From: CAVTJL01 sp963735065
GTDB lineage: Bacteria; Pseudomonadota; Alphaproteobacteria; Geminicoccales; Geminicoccaceae
NCBI GenBank assembly: GCA_963735065.1
Contig: CAVTJL010000001.1
Span: 2,232,001 to 2,296,000 of the forward strand
Direction of reading: 5' to 3'
DNA length: 64,000 bases
Below the pieces are notes generated by a model. The model saw nothing but the letters and a program-made list of their open reading frames with translations, had not been told where the DNA came from and searched no databases. Shown piece by piece: positions 27,671 through 36,239 of this stretch (within the stretch, counting starts at the first letter, position 1; the number at the start of each line of letters is the position of its first letter). Position numbers and translations under genes: made by a program.

Positions 27671-28492
27671 TCAACCCGGCCACGCCTGGGCGCCACCGTC
27701 GACGCGGAGGACCTGGCCGCTGATGAAGGCGCCCATGGGGCCGGCGAAGAGCTCGACGACGCGGGCGACCTCGTCGACGGTGGCGATGCGGTCGAGGGTG
27801 CCTTCCTCGCCGAGGCGGGCCTGGTCGACGGTGCGGGTGCCCATGAAGCGGGCGGTGCGGGTCTCGCCGGGGGCGAGGCTGTTGACGGGGATGTCGTAAG
27901 GGCGGAGCTGGTCGGCGAGGCAGCGGGTGTAGGCGACGACGCCGGCTTTGGACGTGGCGTAGATGACGCCGCTGGGGCGGCCGCGGAAGGCGGCGATCGA
28001 GCTGATGGTGAGGATGCGGCCGCGGCGGCGCTCCATCATGCCCTTGGCCACCTGCTGGCAGACAAGGATCGTTGACAAAAGATTGCGGTCGAGGACGGCG
28101 CGGACGTCCTCTTCCTTCACGTGGACGGCGTCGTCGGGGTCGGGCCAGCCACCGCCCGCGGCCCTGATGTTGCCGCCGGCGTTGTGGACGAGGATGTCGA
28201 TGGGACCCAGCGCCGCCTCGACCTCGGTGACGACGCGGGCGACGTCGGCGCCCAAGGTGAGGTCGCCGAGCGTGCGGCAGGTGGAAACACCGTGGTCCGC
28301 GCCGATGGCGCGGGCGGTCTCGGTAAGCGTGGTGCCCTCGCCATACTCGGCCGGGCCCGCCTCGCGCATGCCGTGCACGCCGACGGCGCAGCCCAGGGCT
28401 GCCAGCCGCTCGGCGAAGGCGCGGCCGAGGCCGCGCCCGGCGCCGGTGACCAGGGCTACCTTGCCCGCGAGCATTCTGTCCGCGTCGCCCAT
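27671..28492 (-). CDS. SDR-family oxidoreductase
   Basis: NAD(P)-dependent short-chain dehydrogenase of 273 residues. The cofactor motif TGAGRGLG is near residue 16, the catalytic Ser is in ISSIAAF, and the Tyr/Lys pair in VIYATSKAGVV; LVHNAGGN corresponds to the NNAG element. The end ISGQVLRVDGGAQ is family typical. The start MGDADRMLAG has GAAGGGA upstream. It is the last gene of the ABC/PhyH operon, 95 bases after the PhyH-HEAT gene. A small insert with a second DPDDAVHVKEEDV stretch is unusual. Confidence 0.9.
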   Translation of the reverse strand: MGDADRMLAGKVALVTGAGRGLGRAFAERLAALGCAVGVHGMREAGPAEYGEGTTLTETARAIGADHGVSTCRTLGDLTLGADVARVVTEVEAALGPIDILVHNAGGNIRAAGGGWPDPDDAVHVKEEDVRAVLDRNLLSTILVCQQVAKGMMERRRGRILTISSIAAFRGRPSGVIYATSKAGVVAYTRCLADQLRPYDIPVNSLAPGETRTARFMGTRTVDQARLGEEGTLDRIATVDEVARVVELFAGPMGAFISGQVLRVDGGAQAWPG

Positions 28493-28587
28493 CGCTGGTC
28501 CCTTCGTTGTGCGTTCGTGTGGTCTTGCGCGTCCGCGTGGCGGGCCTCCGCCCCCGGACGATGCCGCGGGCGGAGGTGCCATGCGTC

Positions 28588-30126
28588 TCAGTAGAAGCTG
28601 CTGGGGGTGGTCTTCGGGCACCAGCGCGCGGTCTTGAGGTAGGGCAGCAGCGTGCGCATGGCCTCGGGCGTGGCGATGCGGGAGAGCGCCTCGACGGCGT
28701 AGCCGGGGACATAGCGGTTGTCGTCGTCGAGGGCCCGGCCCAGGGCCGGAACCGCCTCGCCAGCACAGGGCCCGAGCTGCGCCAGGGAGAAGGCGGCCGA
28801 GAAGCGCACCTGCTCGTCCGTGTCCTTGAGCGCCACCGAGAGGGCGTGGACGCTGGCCGGCGTGCCGGGCTTGAGGCCCAGGGCCTCGACCGCGTTGATG
28901 CGCACGAGGGGGTCGGCATCGGCGGTGGCGCCAACGAGGGCCGCCATCACCGCCTCGTCGCTGACGTCGATCTCGCCCAGCGCGAAGCAGGCGAGCTTGC
29001 GCGCGCGCTGGCGGCCGCTCTTCAGCAGCTCCAGCAGGGAGGGCACCGAGGCCGTGCCGATCTCGGCCAGGCCGTAGGCGGCGTTGCGGGCGATCTGGCC
29101 GTCGCGCGGCGAGTTGCGATGGGCGCGGCGGTTGGCGTTCTCGTCCTCGCCGTCGTCGGCGCGGATGGCCTGGACGAGGGTGGGCACGGCCGCGGCACCC
29201 GCCTCGGCCAGGGCATAGGCCGCATCGATCGACACGGGCTCGACGGGATCGTCCAGGAGCTGCGCCAGCGGGGCCAGATGGGCCGCCACCGCTGCAGGGT
29301 CGCGGGCGAGGCCGTTGATGCCGGCCAGGCGCTGGCGCGGGTCGGCATGGCCCAGCAGCGCCAGCGCCGCCGAGCGCTCGGCCTCGGAGAGGGTCGTGCC
29401 GGTGGACGGCGCCCCGCCGAGCCAGGACCAGTGACGGCGCCAGACGGGGGTCATGTCGACACTCGGGGGAGGCGTCTCGAGCGCCCAGCCCTTGCCCTCA
29501 TGCGCCCAGGTCGGCGCCGCCGGCGGCTGCATGCGGATGAACTCGAACTTCATCATGAAGCGCTTGCTCTGGGTGAAGTTCTTCATCTTGCGATGCCAGA
29601 CGTCGTAGTGGATGAGCAGGAAGCCGCCGGCCTCCAGCGCGCCCGCCACCTCAGGCATCAGGCTCAGGTCGGGCTGCTGGTGCTGGTACTGGCTGCCGGG
29701 CACGACGCCGGTCGGGCCGCGCTCGGCGGGCGTGCTCTGCGGCACGTACATCACCATCACCCAGCGCGGCCGATGGTTGCGCACCCGGCGGGTGAAGCCC
29801 CAGTAGCTGTCCTTGTGCATCTCCTGGGCGTCGGAGCCGGGCATGTTGTTGTGCAGGGCCCGATGCGGATGCATGACATAGTCCGGGCCCAGCACGCTGG
29901 TGAGGGCGCCCTTGACGACGGGATCGTCGAACACCCTGTTGAGGGCCGGGACGTAGGGCAGGAGGTTGTTGCCGGGATTGACCGGCTCGGCGGTGCCGAT
30001 GAGCTCGTCGAAGCGGGCGTAGATGTCGTCGTGGAAGCTCTTCGGCAGCGTCGTCTGCAGGCGCAGAAAGCCGTTCGCGATGAACTGCTGCATCTGCTCG
30101 TCGGTCAGGAGGATCGGGTCGCTCAT
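28588..30126 (-). CDS. PhyH-like dioxygenase fused to HEAT repeats
   Basis: A 512-residue two-part protein. Residues 1-220 are a phytanoyl-CoA dioxygenase fold: LTDEQMQQFIANGFLRLQTT, the first metal pair in EMHKDSYWG (HxD), distal His in IHYDVWHRK and Arg in SKRFMMKFEF that would bind 2-oxoglutarate. Residues 255-500 are about seven HEAT/PBS-lyase repeats, such as DAAYALAEAGAAAVPTLVQ, NAAYGLAEIGTASVPSLL and FSAAFSLAQLGPCAGEAVPA. HEAT arrays bind partners, so the oxygenase probably works in a complex. The gene follows the ABC permeases by 75 bases, and is likely to act on the imported compound. Confidence 0.85.
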   Translation of the reverse strand: MSDPILLTDEQMQQFIANGFLRLQTTLPKSFHDDIYARFDELIGTAEPVNPGNNLLPYVPALNRVFDDPVVKGALTSVLGPDYVMHPHRALHNNMPGSDAQEMHKDSYWGFTRRVRNHRPRWVMVMYVPQSTPAERGPTGVVPGSQYQHQQPDLSLMPEVAGALEAGGFLLIHYDVWHRKMKNFTQSKRFMMKFEFIRMQPPAAPTWAHEGKGWALETPPPSVDMTPVWRRHWSWLGGAPSTGTTLSEAERSAALALLGHADPRQRLAGINGLARDPAAVAAHLAPLAQLLDDPVEPVSIDAAYALAEAGAAAVPTLVQAIRADDGEDENANRRAHRNSPRDGQIARNAAYGLAEIGTASVPSLLELLKSGRQRARKLACFALGEIDVSDEAVMAALVGATADADPLVRINAVEALGLKPGTPASVHALSVALKDTDEQVRFSAAFSLAQLGPCAGEAVPALGRALDDDNRYVPGYAVEALSRIATPEAMRTLLPYLKTARWCPKTTPSSFY

Positions 30127-30201
30127 CGGATCATTCCCTGCTTGGTCAATCTCGCGGGGCGGACCGTCGCGGCCCTTCCCGGCGGAGCGGGCTCGGGGCG
30201 G

Positions 30202-31059
30202 CTAGCGCCCGCCGAAGCCACTGCTCACGGCAATTCCCTTGAAGATATGTCGCTGCAGGAGGAGCGTCATCGCCACCCCCGGCAGCATCGAGATGGCGGC
30301 ACCCGCCATCATGTAGTTCCACTCCGTGCCCTGCTCGCCCTGGAACATGGTGAGGCCCAGCGGGATGGTCGCATGCTCGGTGCCGTGCACGACGATCAGG
30401 GGCCAAAGGAAGCTGTTCCACTGGCCGGTGAAGGTGAAAAGCGCGAGCAGGCCCAGCGCCGGCGCCGACAGCGGCAGGATGATCTGCACGAGGATCCTGA
30501 GCCTCGACGCCCCGTCGATCATCGCCGCCTCCTCGAGCTCCATCGGGATGGTGAGGAAGAACTGGCGCAGCATGAAGGCGCCGAACGAGCTGAACGCCAT
30601 CGGCACGATCAGGCCCTGGTAGGTGTTCACCCAGTCGAGCTTGGCCATCATCAAGAAGAGCGGGATGACGAGGACCGCCTGCGGCACCATCAAGGTGCCG
30701 AGATAGGCGACGAAGAGGCTGTCGCGCCACCAAAAGCGCAGCCGGGCGAAGGCGTAGGCGGCGAGGCTCGACACGGTGAGCACGATCAGCGTGATGGCAC
30801 CGGCGACGATGGCGCTGTTGAGGAAGAAGCGGCCGAACGGCAGGAACGACCAAGCCTTGCTGAAATTCTCCCAGAGCAGCCTGCTGGGCCAGAGCACCGG
30901 CGGCACGCTCATCACCTCGGCATTGGTGCGGAGCGCGTTCGACAGCATCCAGAAGAACGGGAACAGGAACAGAAGCGCGATGGCAGCGATCGCCAGATGC
31001 GAGGCGACGCCGAGCCACCGGCTCGGCCCCGACGGACGTTGCGCCGTGTCAGCTGTCAT
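30202..31059 (-). CDS. Carbohydrate ABC transporter permease, MalG-like
   Basis: Inner-membrane permease of 285 residues with six membrane spans. The EAA loop is complete at EEAAMIDGASRLRILVQIILP, the ATPase-docking element. The N-terminal region LGVASHLAIAAIALLFLFPFFWMLSNAL and the C-terminal LLLQRHIFKGIAVSSGFGGR are typical of the ugpE/malG group. Its start overlaps the stop of the partner gene by 11 bases, so the two are coupled. Confidence 0.92.
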   Translation of the reverse strand: MTADTAQRPSGPSRWLGVASHLAIAAIALLFLFPFFWMLSNALRTNAEVMSVPPVLWPSRLLWENFSKAWSFLPFGRFFLNSAIVAGAITLIVLTVSSLAAYAFARLRFWWRDSLFVAYLGTLMVPQAVLVIPLFLMMAKLDWVNTYQGLIVPMAFSSFGAFMLRQFFLTIPMELEEAAMIDGASRLRILVQIILPLSAPALGLLALFTFTGQWNSFLWPLIVVHGTEHATIPLGLTMFQGEQGTEWNYMMAGAAISMLPGVAMTLLLQRHIFKGIAVSSGFGGR

Positions 31060-32035
31060 AGTGCACCCATCTCTTCTGCAGGCGCAGCTGGACCAGGGTG
31101 AGGCCCATGATGATGACGAACAGCACCCAGGATATGGAGGTGGCGTAGCCCATCTTGTAGCTGCCGAAGCCGGTCGTGTAGATCGCGAAGCCGAGCGTCG
31201 CCGTGGCCGAGCCGGGGCCGCCGCGGGTGAGCGCGTAGACCTGGTCGAAGACCTGGAGCGCGTGGATGGCGGTCATCACGGTGCCGAAGAACAGCGTGGG
31301 CGAGATCAGCGCGAGCTTGATGCGCCAGAAGCGCTGCCAGGTGTTGGCGCCGTCGATCGCCGCCGCGTCGAGATAGTGTTGGGGGATCGATTCCAGGCTG
31401 GCACCGAACAGCAGCAGGTTGTAGCCGAACCCGGACCAGAGCGAGACGATGATCACCGCCTGCATCGCCCAGGCCGGATCGGTGATGAGGTTGGGTATCG
31501 GCAGGCCCAGCGCCGCGATCGCCGCATCCATGATCCCGTTGGGCGTGAAGATCAGCAGCCAGACCAGCGACACGCCGATCAGGGGCGTGAAGGTGGGCAG
31601 GAAGAAGATCAGCCGGAACAGGGTCTTGCCCCAGCGCAGGCTGGCGATCCACACCGCCATCGCGAGCGATATCGCGATGTTCAGCACGAGATACTCGGCC
31701 GTGTAGAGGATCGTGTTGCCGAGGATCTGCTTGAAGGTCGGATCGACCGTGAAGAGCCGGATATAGTTGTGCAGGCCCACGAACCGGGGCGGCGCCAGCA
31801 GCTGCCAGTTGGTGAAGCTGAGCACGAAGGAGGCGACGAGAGGCACGACGAGGAAGAGCACGAGCCCCGAGAGGCTGGGCAGCAGGAACCAGATCGCCGC
31901 CCTGGCGTCCTCGCGACGCCGGCTGTAGGTGCCGGCGCCGACGGCACCCCGAGCGGCGCCGGTCACCATGGTATCCGGCCCGCCGCGGCCGGGACGAATC
32001 CCTGCCGCGGCCGTGGGCTGGAGCCGGGCGGTCAT
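31049..32035 (-). CDS. Carbohydrate ABC transporter permease, MalF-like
   Basis: Inner-membrane permease of 328 residues, first partner of the MalG-like protein. After a basic soluble N-terminus come AIWFLLPSLSGLVLFLVVPLVASFVLS and later spans. The EAA loop is YLDAAAIDGANTWQRFWRIKL. It belongs to the UgpA/LacF-type group. Its ATG overlaps the SBP stop (ATGA), indicating translational coupling. Confidence 0.92.
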   Translation of the reverse strand: MTARLQPTAAAGIRPGRGGPDTMVTGAARGAVGAGTYSRRREDARAAIWFLLPSLSGLVLFLVVPLVASFVLSFTNWQLLAPPRFVGLHNYIRLFTVDPTFKQILGNTILYTAEYLVLNIAISLAMAVWIASLRWGKTLFRLIFFLPTFTPLIGVSLVWLLIFTPNGIMDAAIAALGLPIPNLITDPAWAMQAVIIVSLWSGFGYNLLLFGASLESIPQHYLDAAAIDGANTWQRFWRIKLALISPTLFFGTVMTAIHALQVFDQVYALTRGGPGSATATLGFAIYTTGFGSYKMGYATSISWVLFVIIMGLTLVQLRLQKRWVHYDS

Positions 32036-33264
32036 TCGTTGGCGAGGGTCTGGATGGTGGTGAGCACCTGGGCGGCGGTCTGGGAGCCGCTGAACGCCAG
32101 CGGCATATACTGCTCGGTCAACCGCTCGACATCGTTCCAGTTCGGCGTGGTGCGGAACGGCACGGCGGTCTTGAGCGACGATTCGAGCACCGACCTGGCG
32201 TCGACGACGTTCTTGGCTGCCGCGTCGTACCAGAAATGCTGCTCGGCGGTGCGGCCGGGGAAGGCCCGACCGTTGGAGGCGAGATACTGCTCAGCCTCGG
32301 GGCCCGTCAGCACCTGGATCGCCTTCCAGGCGGCCTCCTTGTTCGGGCTCGCCTTGGCGATGCCGAAGCCGGAGCCGGCGCTCTGCGAGATGCTGCCGGC
32401 CTTGCCGGCGGGAACCGGCGCGATCCCGATCTCGAACTTGGCATCCTTCCTGAGGTTGATCATCTGCCACGGCCCGGTCGAGTACATGGCGGCATTCCCG
32501 GCCACGAAGCGCCCGCCGGCGATCTGGTTCGACGGGGTGCCGCTGGCGGCGACGAGCGGCGCCACCTTGTCCTTGAAGACGAGGTCCGCGTAGTCCTGAA
32601 CCACAGCCTGGAGCGCCGGATTGGTGAAGTCGAGATCGCCCAATTCGGTCAGGTAGCTGGCACCGTTCGACAGGGCGAAGGGAATGAAGCCCATGGCCGT
32701 GGTGGCGTAGCCGTAGGTCCCATTCTTGGTGAGCGCCTTGGCGGCGTCGAGGAACTGGGCCTCGGTCCATCCGATGCTGGGCAGCGGCACGCCCTGGGCC
32801 TCGAACATCGTCTTGTTGAAGTAGACGATGTAGGGCCCGAAGTCGTAGGGCAGCGCCAGGAGGTGGCCGTTGCGGCTGAGGCCCTTGATGATCGAGGGAT
32901 CAAAGGCGCCGACGTCGAATCCGCTGGCCTTGGCCAGGGGCTCGAGCGGCTCCATGATCTCAGCGAAGCCGGGTGACCGGAGGCTCTGAAGGCTGACGAT
33001 GTCAGGCAGCTGCCCGGATGCCGCCAGCGTCGGCAGCTTGGTCCAATAGTCGGGCCAGGACGTCGTCCGCAGCTCGACCTTGAGGTCGGGATGCTTCTTG
33101 TTGACGAGTCCGGCGACATGCTGCCAGGCGGCCGTCTCCGCGTCGGAGCCCGACCACATCACCCAGGTGAGGGTCAATGGCTCGGCGGCGCGCACGACAC
33201 GGTTTGCCGTGCCGGCCGCCAGACCAGCTGCAAGACCGGCAAGCAGAGTCCGCCTGGTTGTCAC
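32032..33264 (-). CDS. Sugar-type ABC transporter substrate-binding protein
   Basis: Periplasmic binding protein of 410 residues, SBP family 1. The N-terminus MTTRRTLLAGLAAGLAAGTA has a twin-arginine-like start and a hydrophobic core ending in AAEP. The mature part has LTWVMWSGSDAETAAWQHV, LPDIVSLQSL, YDFGPYIVYFNKTMFEAQGV and GSGFGIAKASPNKEAAWKAI, the expected family blocks. It is the first gene of the operon. No ATPase gene is present in the operon or nearby, so the transporter must borrow an MsmK-type ATPase encoded elsewhere. Confidence 0.92.
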   Translation of the reverse strand: MTTRRTLLAGLAAGLAAGTANRVVRAAEPLTLTWVMWSGSDAETAAWQHVAGLVNKKHPDLKVELRTTSWPDYWTKLPTLAASGQLPDIVSLQSLRSPGFAEIMEPLEPLAKASGFDVGAFDPSIIKGLSRNGHLLALPYDFGPYIVYFNKTMFEAQGVPLPSIGWTEAQFLDAAKALTKNGTYGYATTAMGFIPFALSNGASYLTELGDLDFTNPALQAVVQDYADLVFKDKVAPLVAASGTPSNQIAGGRFVAGNAAMYSTGPWQMINLRKDAKFEIGIAPVPAGKAGSISQSAGSGFGIAKASPNKEAAWKAIQVLTGPEAEQYLASNGRAFPGRTAEQHFWYDAAAKNVVDARSVLESSLKTAVPFRTTPNWNDVERLTEQYMPLAFSGSQTAAQVLTTIQTLANE

Positions 33265-33608
33265 TTGATTTCCTCCTGATCTGCACTGGCCGTGGCTGTC
33301 TCAACCACGAGCGCCAATCCGCTTCCTTGGCGAAGCATTGGTCCGTTATCTAACTCGGCAAGTCTGTCTCTTTGGGATATTAATGCAGGTTGGCCTCCCT
33401 ATTGAAGCGCCGTCATGGAGACGGTGGTGCAGCGAGCTGTAGGCGCTTGCACCCGATTCGTCTGACGCGGCCCCGGTGGCCTGTCAAGTGGTCAGGCAGC
33501 TAGACAGGTAAGCACCAGAACGCTTGAATGGCCCCCATGCTCGACGCAATGGGGCCGATCGACCTGGTCGTCAACGACGGGGTTGGAGCGACCGGGTTGG
33601 GATGAGAC
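33265..33608. promoter_or_regulatory. Divergent promoter region between SBP operon and gntR
   Basis: About 340 bases without a gene. It is AT-richer from 33340 to 33410 (TTGGGATATTAATGC). GTCGT-CA-ACGAC at 33567-33578 is a perfect 5-base inverted repeat of the TnGT/ACnA type known for FadR-like regulators; I give it as a candidate operator for both operons. No clear -35/-10 pair. Confidence 0.45.
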
Positions 33609-34301
33609 ATGGCGCTTCAAATGGTCGTCAACCGGCGGCTCTACGTTCAGATCGCGGAGCAGATCCGCGGCCTGATCCGCTCGGGTGAATATGAGCGGGG
33701 CCGGCAGCTGCCCTCGGAGCGCGAGCTGGCCCAACAGCTCGGGGTGAGCCGGCCGACGGTGCGCGAGGCGATCATCGCGCTCGAGATCGCGGGCCTTCTC
33801 GAGGTCCGGGTCGGTGTGGGCGTCTTCGTCACGCCCGAGCCGCGTGGTACCGCCAACCTGCCGGTGGCCGACCAGTCACCGCTCGAGGTGATGCAGGCCC
33901 GCGCGCTGATCGAGCCCGAGATCGCGGCCCTTGCCGCGGAGAGCATCACGGAGGCTGGCATCGAGCAGCTCGAGGCCAGCCTCGCGCTGCTGCACGATCG
34001 GGCCACGGAGGGCCGCTGGTCCGAGGTCGGCGACCGGCTGCTGCATCAGACGCTGGCGGAGCATTGCGGCAATCAGGTGCTGCGGAACATCGGCATCGCC
34101 CTCTGGCACGATCGGGAGGAGCAGCTGAGCGCCCGGTTCCACCGGCATGTCGCGACGATCCCGGGCCTGCTGACGGCAATCGATCGGCATCATGCGGCGA
34201 TCACCGAAGCGGTGAAGGCCCGCGACCCGGCCGGCGCGCGGGAGGCGATGCGCCACCATCTTGAAGAGGTGCTGCGCCGAACGGAAGCGATCGTGGGCTG
34301 A
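33609..34301 (+). CDS. GntR-family regulator, FadR/FCD subfamily
   Basis: A 230-residue repressor-type protein. The N-terminal winged helix is clear: LYVQIAEQIRGLIRSGEYERG, then LPSERELAQQLGVSRPTVREAIIALEIAGLLEVR with VGVFVTP. The C-terminal FCD domain (LIEPEIAALAAESITEAGIEQLEASL, LLHQTLAEHCGN, TAIDRHHAAITEAVKARDPAGAREAMRHHL) holds the metal-binding His residues that sense a carboxylate or sugar acid. It is divergent from the sugar ABC operon and likely its regulator. Confidence 0.92.
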   Translation: MALQMVVNRRLYVQIAEQIRGLIRSGEYERGRQLPSERELAQQLGVSRPTVREAIIALEIAGLLEVRVGVGVFVTPEPRGTANLPVADQSPLEVMQARALIEPEIAALAAESITEAGIEQLEASLALLHDRATEGRWSEVGDRLLHQTLAEHCGNQVLRNIGIALWHDREEQLSARFHRHVATIPGLLTAIDRHHAAITEAVKARDPAGAREAMRHHLEEVLRRTEAIVG

Positions 34302-34329
34302 CGGGCGGCGCCACGGAGCCGTATGCCGC

Positions 34330-34510
34330 AGCCCAGCGGATTGCCCGGCCCGGTCGGGCGCCCCTGGAGCCGATGGTCCGGATGCGGCCCCGGCGATGCT
34401 CCATCATGCTCAGGGCGACCCGCCGGCAGACGAGGATGGTCGTGGCGAGGTCGCCGTCGAGCGCCCATTAGGCATCCTCCACCTTCATGTGGACAGCGGC
34501 GCTCGTCTTG
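34330..34510 (-). pseudogene. SDR middle-region fragment, third location
   Basis: On the minus strand, the sequence at 34378-34505 parallels 28012-28130 of the SDR gene: GGATGCGGCC..CGGCG.TGCTCCATCATGC, then CAGACGAGGATGGTC, and CATCCTCCACCTTCATGTGGACAGCG. It covers the middle of the protein (residues around the catalytic Ser, on the upstream side) and has a stop. Similarity is lower than for the copy at 26316, so it is older or from a paralogue. Confidence 0.55.
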
Positions 34511-34651
34511 CGGCCCTGTCCTGCGCGCCTGCTCAAATTTTAGGCTGACGCTCCACGCTGGGCCAAGATTCTGCCTATTTCATGGGCAGTTCGTGGGCGC
34601 GGCGCCTTCGCAGAGCGGTAGTGTTTCTTCTTTTCCTCGAAGCGACCACGT
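34511..34651. other. Intergenic region upstream of amtB
   Basis: The remaining gap before amtB (34511-34812) contains the candidate sigma-54 promoter noted separately. I see no gene here; open frames on both strands are low-complexity. Confidence 0.45.
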
Positions 34652-34668
34652 CCGGCACGCTTTTTGTT
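34652..34668 (+). promoter_or_regulatory. Candidate sigma-54 promoter of amtB
   Basis: CCGGCACGCTTTTTGTT matches the -24/-12 consensus YTGGCACGRNNNTTGCW at most positions: GG at 34654-34655, ten bases, then G at 34666 in TTTGT. It lacks the C of the -12 GC pair. It lies about 145 bases upstream of amtB, a gene that is usually under NtrC and sigma-54. Confidence 0.45.
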
Positions 34669-34812
34669 CCCTTTGTCCGCAGGGTGCCCTGCCGTGCGTG
34701 TCGTGCGGGCGCGGCGGGGCGCTGGAAGGTCGAAAATGGCTGCGGGTGGTGGGCCTCGAGAATCGGGCCGGCTGGAGGTTCCCGCGGCGCTGCGGGAGAT
34801 AAAGGAACCGCG

Positions 34813-36114
34813 ATGAGAACGTGGCTGATGCTCGCCCTTGTGGGGCTCGCGACACTGGCGGTGGTGGATCCAGCGCTTGCACAGGATGCGGCGGCGGCGG
34901 CCGAGCCGACCCTTGATAAGGGTGACACGGCCTGGATGATGACCTCCTCCGCGCTCGTGCTGATGATGACCATTCCGGGCCTGGCGCTGTTCTACGGCGG
35001 CATGGTGCGGAAGAAGAACGTGCTCGCCTGCCTGATGCAGGTGTTCGCCACCTGCTGCGTGATCTCGATCGTCTGGATGGTGGCGGGCTACAGCCTGGCC
35101 TTCACCCCCGGCAACGCCTACATCGGCGACACCAGCCGCTTCTTCCTGAGCGGCATGGGCATGGACAGCCTCTCGGGTGCGATCCCCGAGAGCGTGTTCA
35201 TGATGTTCCAGATGACCTTCGCCATCATCACGCCGGCTCTTGCCATCGGCGCCTTCGTCGACCGGATGAAGTTCTCGTCGATGCTGGTGTTCGTGGTGCT
35301 CTGGTCGCTCATCGTCTACTCGCCGATCGCGCACTGGGTGTGGGCCTCGACGGGCTTCCTCGCCAAGGAGGGCGTGCTCGACTTCGCCGGCGGCACCGTC
35401 GTCCACATCAACGCGGGTGTGGCCGGCCTCGTGGCGGCGCTCGTGATCGGCAAGCGACTGGGCTTCCGTCAGGAGCCGATGGAGCCGCACAACCTGACGC
35501 TCACCGTGATCGGCGCCTCGCTCCTGTGGGTCGGCTGGTTCGGCTTCAACGCGGGCTCGGCGGTGGCCGCCGACGGGCGTGCCGGCATGGCCTTCGCCGT
35601 CACCCACATCGCCACCGCCGCGGCGGCGCTGGCCTGGATGTTCGCGGAGTGGATGACGCGCGGCAAGCCCACTGTCCTGGGCATCGCCTCGGGTGCCGTG
35701 GGCGGTCTGGTCGCGATCACGCCGGCCTCGGGCTTCGTGACGCCGGGCGGCGCTCTGGTCATCGGCATCGTCGCCGGCATCGTCTGCTACTGGGGTGCCA
35801 CCGGCCTCAAGAACGCCTTGGGCTACGATGACAGCCTCGACTGCTTCGGCGTTCACGGCGTGGGCGGCATCGTGGGTGCGCTCCTCACCGGCGTCTTCGC
35901 GGCAGCGGCCATCGGCGGCACCCCCGGCCTGCTCGAGGGCAACTCCATGCAGCTGCTGATCCAGCTCAAGGGCATCGCCTACACGGTCGTCTGGGATGCC
36001 GTCGCCTCCTTCGTGATCCTCAAGGCGATCGATCTCGTCATGGGCCTGCGGGTCGACGAGGACATCGAGCGCGAGGGTCTCGATCTCGCCCTTCACGGCG
36101 AGGTGATTCAGTAG
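34813..36114 (+). CDS. amtB: Ammonium transporter
   Basis: Inner-membrane ammonium channel of 433 residues. A cleavable signal peptide MRTWLMLALVGLATLAVVDPALA is followed by 11 membrane spans. Family residues include the phenylalanine gate and twin-His region, GGTVVHINAGVAGLVAAL and FGVHGVGGIVGALLTGVFA, and LALFYGGMVRKKNVL. The start has AAAGGAACCGCG ahead. The PII gene glnK that usually precedes it is missing upstream, so regulation must come from a PII elsewhere. A long upstream open frame is not coding. The gene ends in a strong terminator. Confidence 0.95.
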   Translation: MRTWLMLALVGLATLAVVDPALAQDAAAAAEPTLDKGDTAWMMTSSALVLMMTIPGLALFYGGMVRKKNVLACLMQVFATCCVISIVWMVAGYSLAFTPGNAYIGDTSRFFLSGMGMDSLSGAIPESVFMMFQMTFAIITPALAIGAFVDRMKFSSMLVFVVLWSLIVYSPIAHWVWASTGFLAKEGVLDFAGGTVVHINAGVAGLVAALVIGKRLGFRQEPMEPHNLTLTVIGASLLWVGWFGFNAGSAVAADGRAGMAFAVTHIATAAAALAWMFAEWMTRGKPTVLGIASGAVGGLVAITPASGFVTPGGALVIGIVAGIVCYWGATGLKNALGYDDSLDCFGVHGVGGIVGALLTGVFAAAAIGGTPGLLEGNSMQLLIQLKGIAYTVVWDAVASFVILKAIDLVMGLRVDEDIEREGLDLALHGEVIQ

Positions 36115-36143
36115 CTCCCCCCGAACCACCTCGACGTCGAAGC

Positions 36144-36185
36144 GATCGCCGCCCGGGCTCTTCCGGGCGGCGATCCCCTTTTCGG
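36144..36185 (+). terminator. Rho-independent terminator after amtB
   Basis: GATCGCCGCCCGG (36144-36156), 6-base loop, CCGGGCGGCGATC (36163-36175), then CCCCTTTTC. A 13-base perfect stem with a T-tract, 30 bases after the stop. Confidence 0.85.
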
Positions 36186-36239
36186 GGCCGGCGCTGCCGC
36201 GGGCTTGGGTCCGCGGCAGCGCCGCGCTAGGCTCGGGCC

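Noticed and set aside
28507..31101. Plus-strand frame of 864 codons opposite PhyH-HEAT and permease genes
   Set aside because: Antisense shadow caused by codon bias; no ribosome site and no domain.
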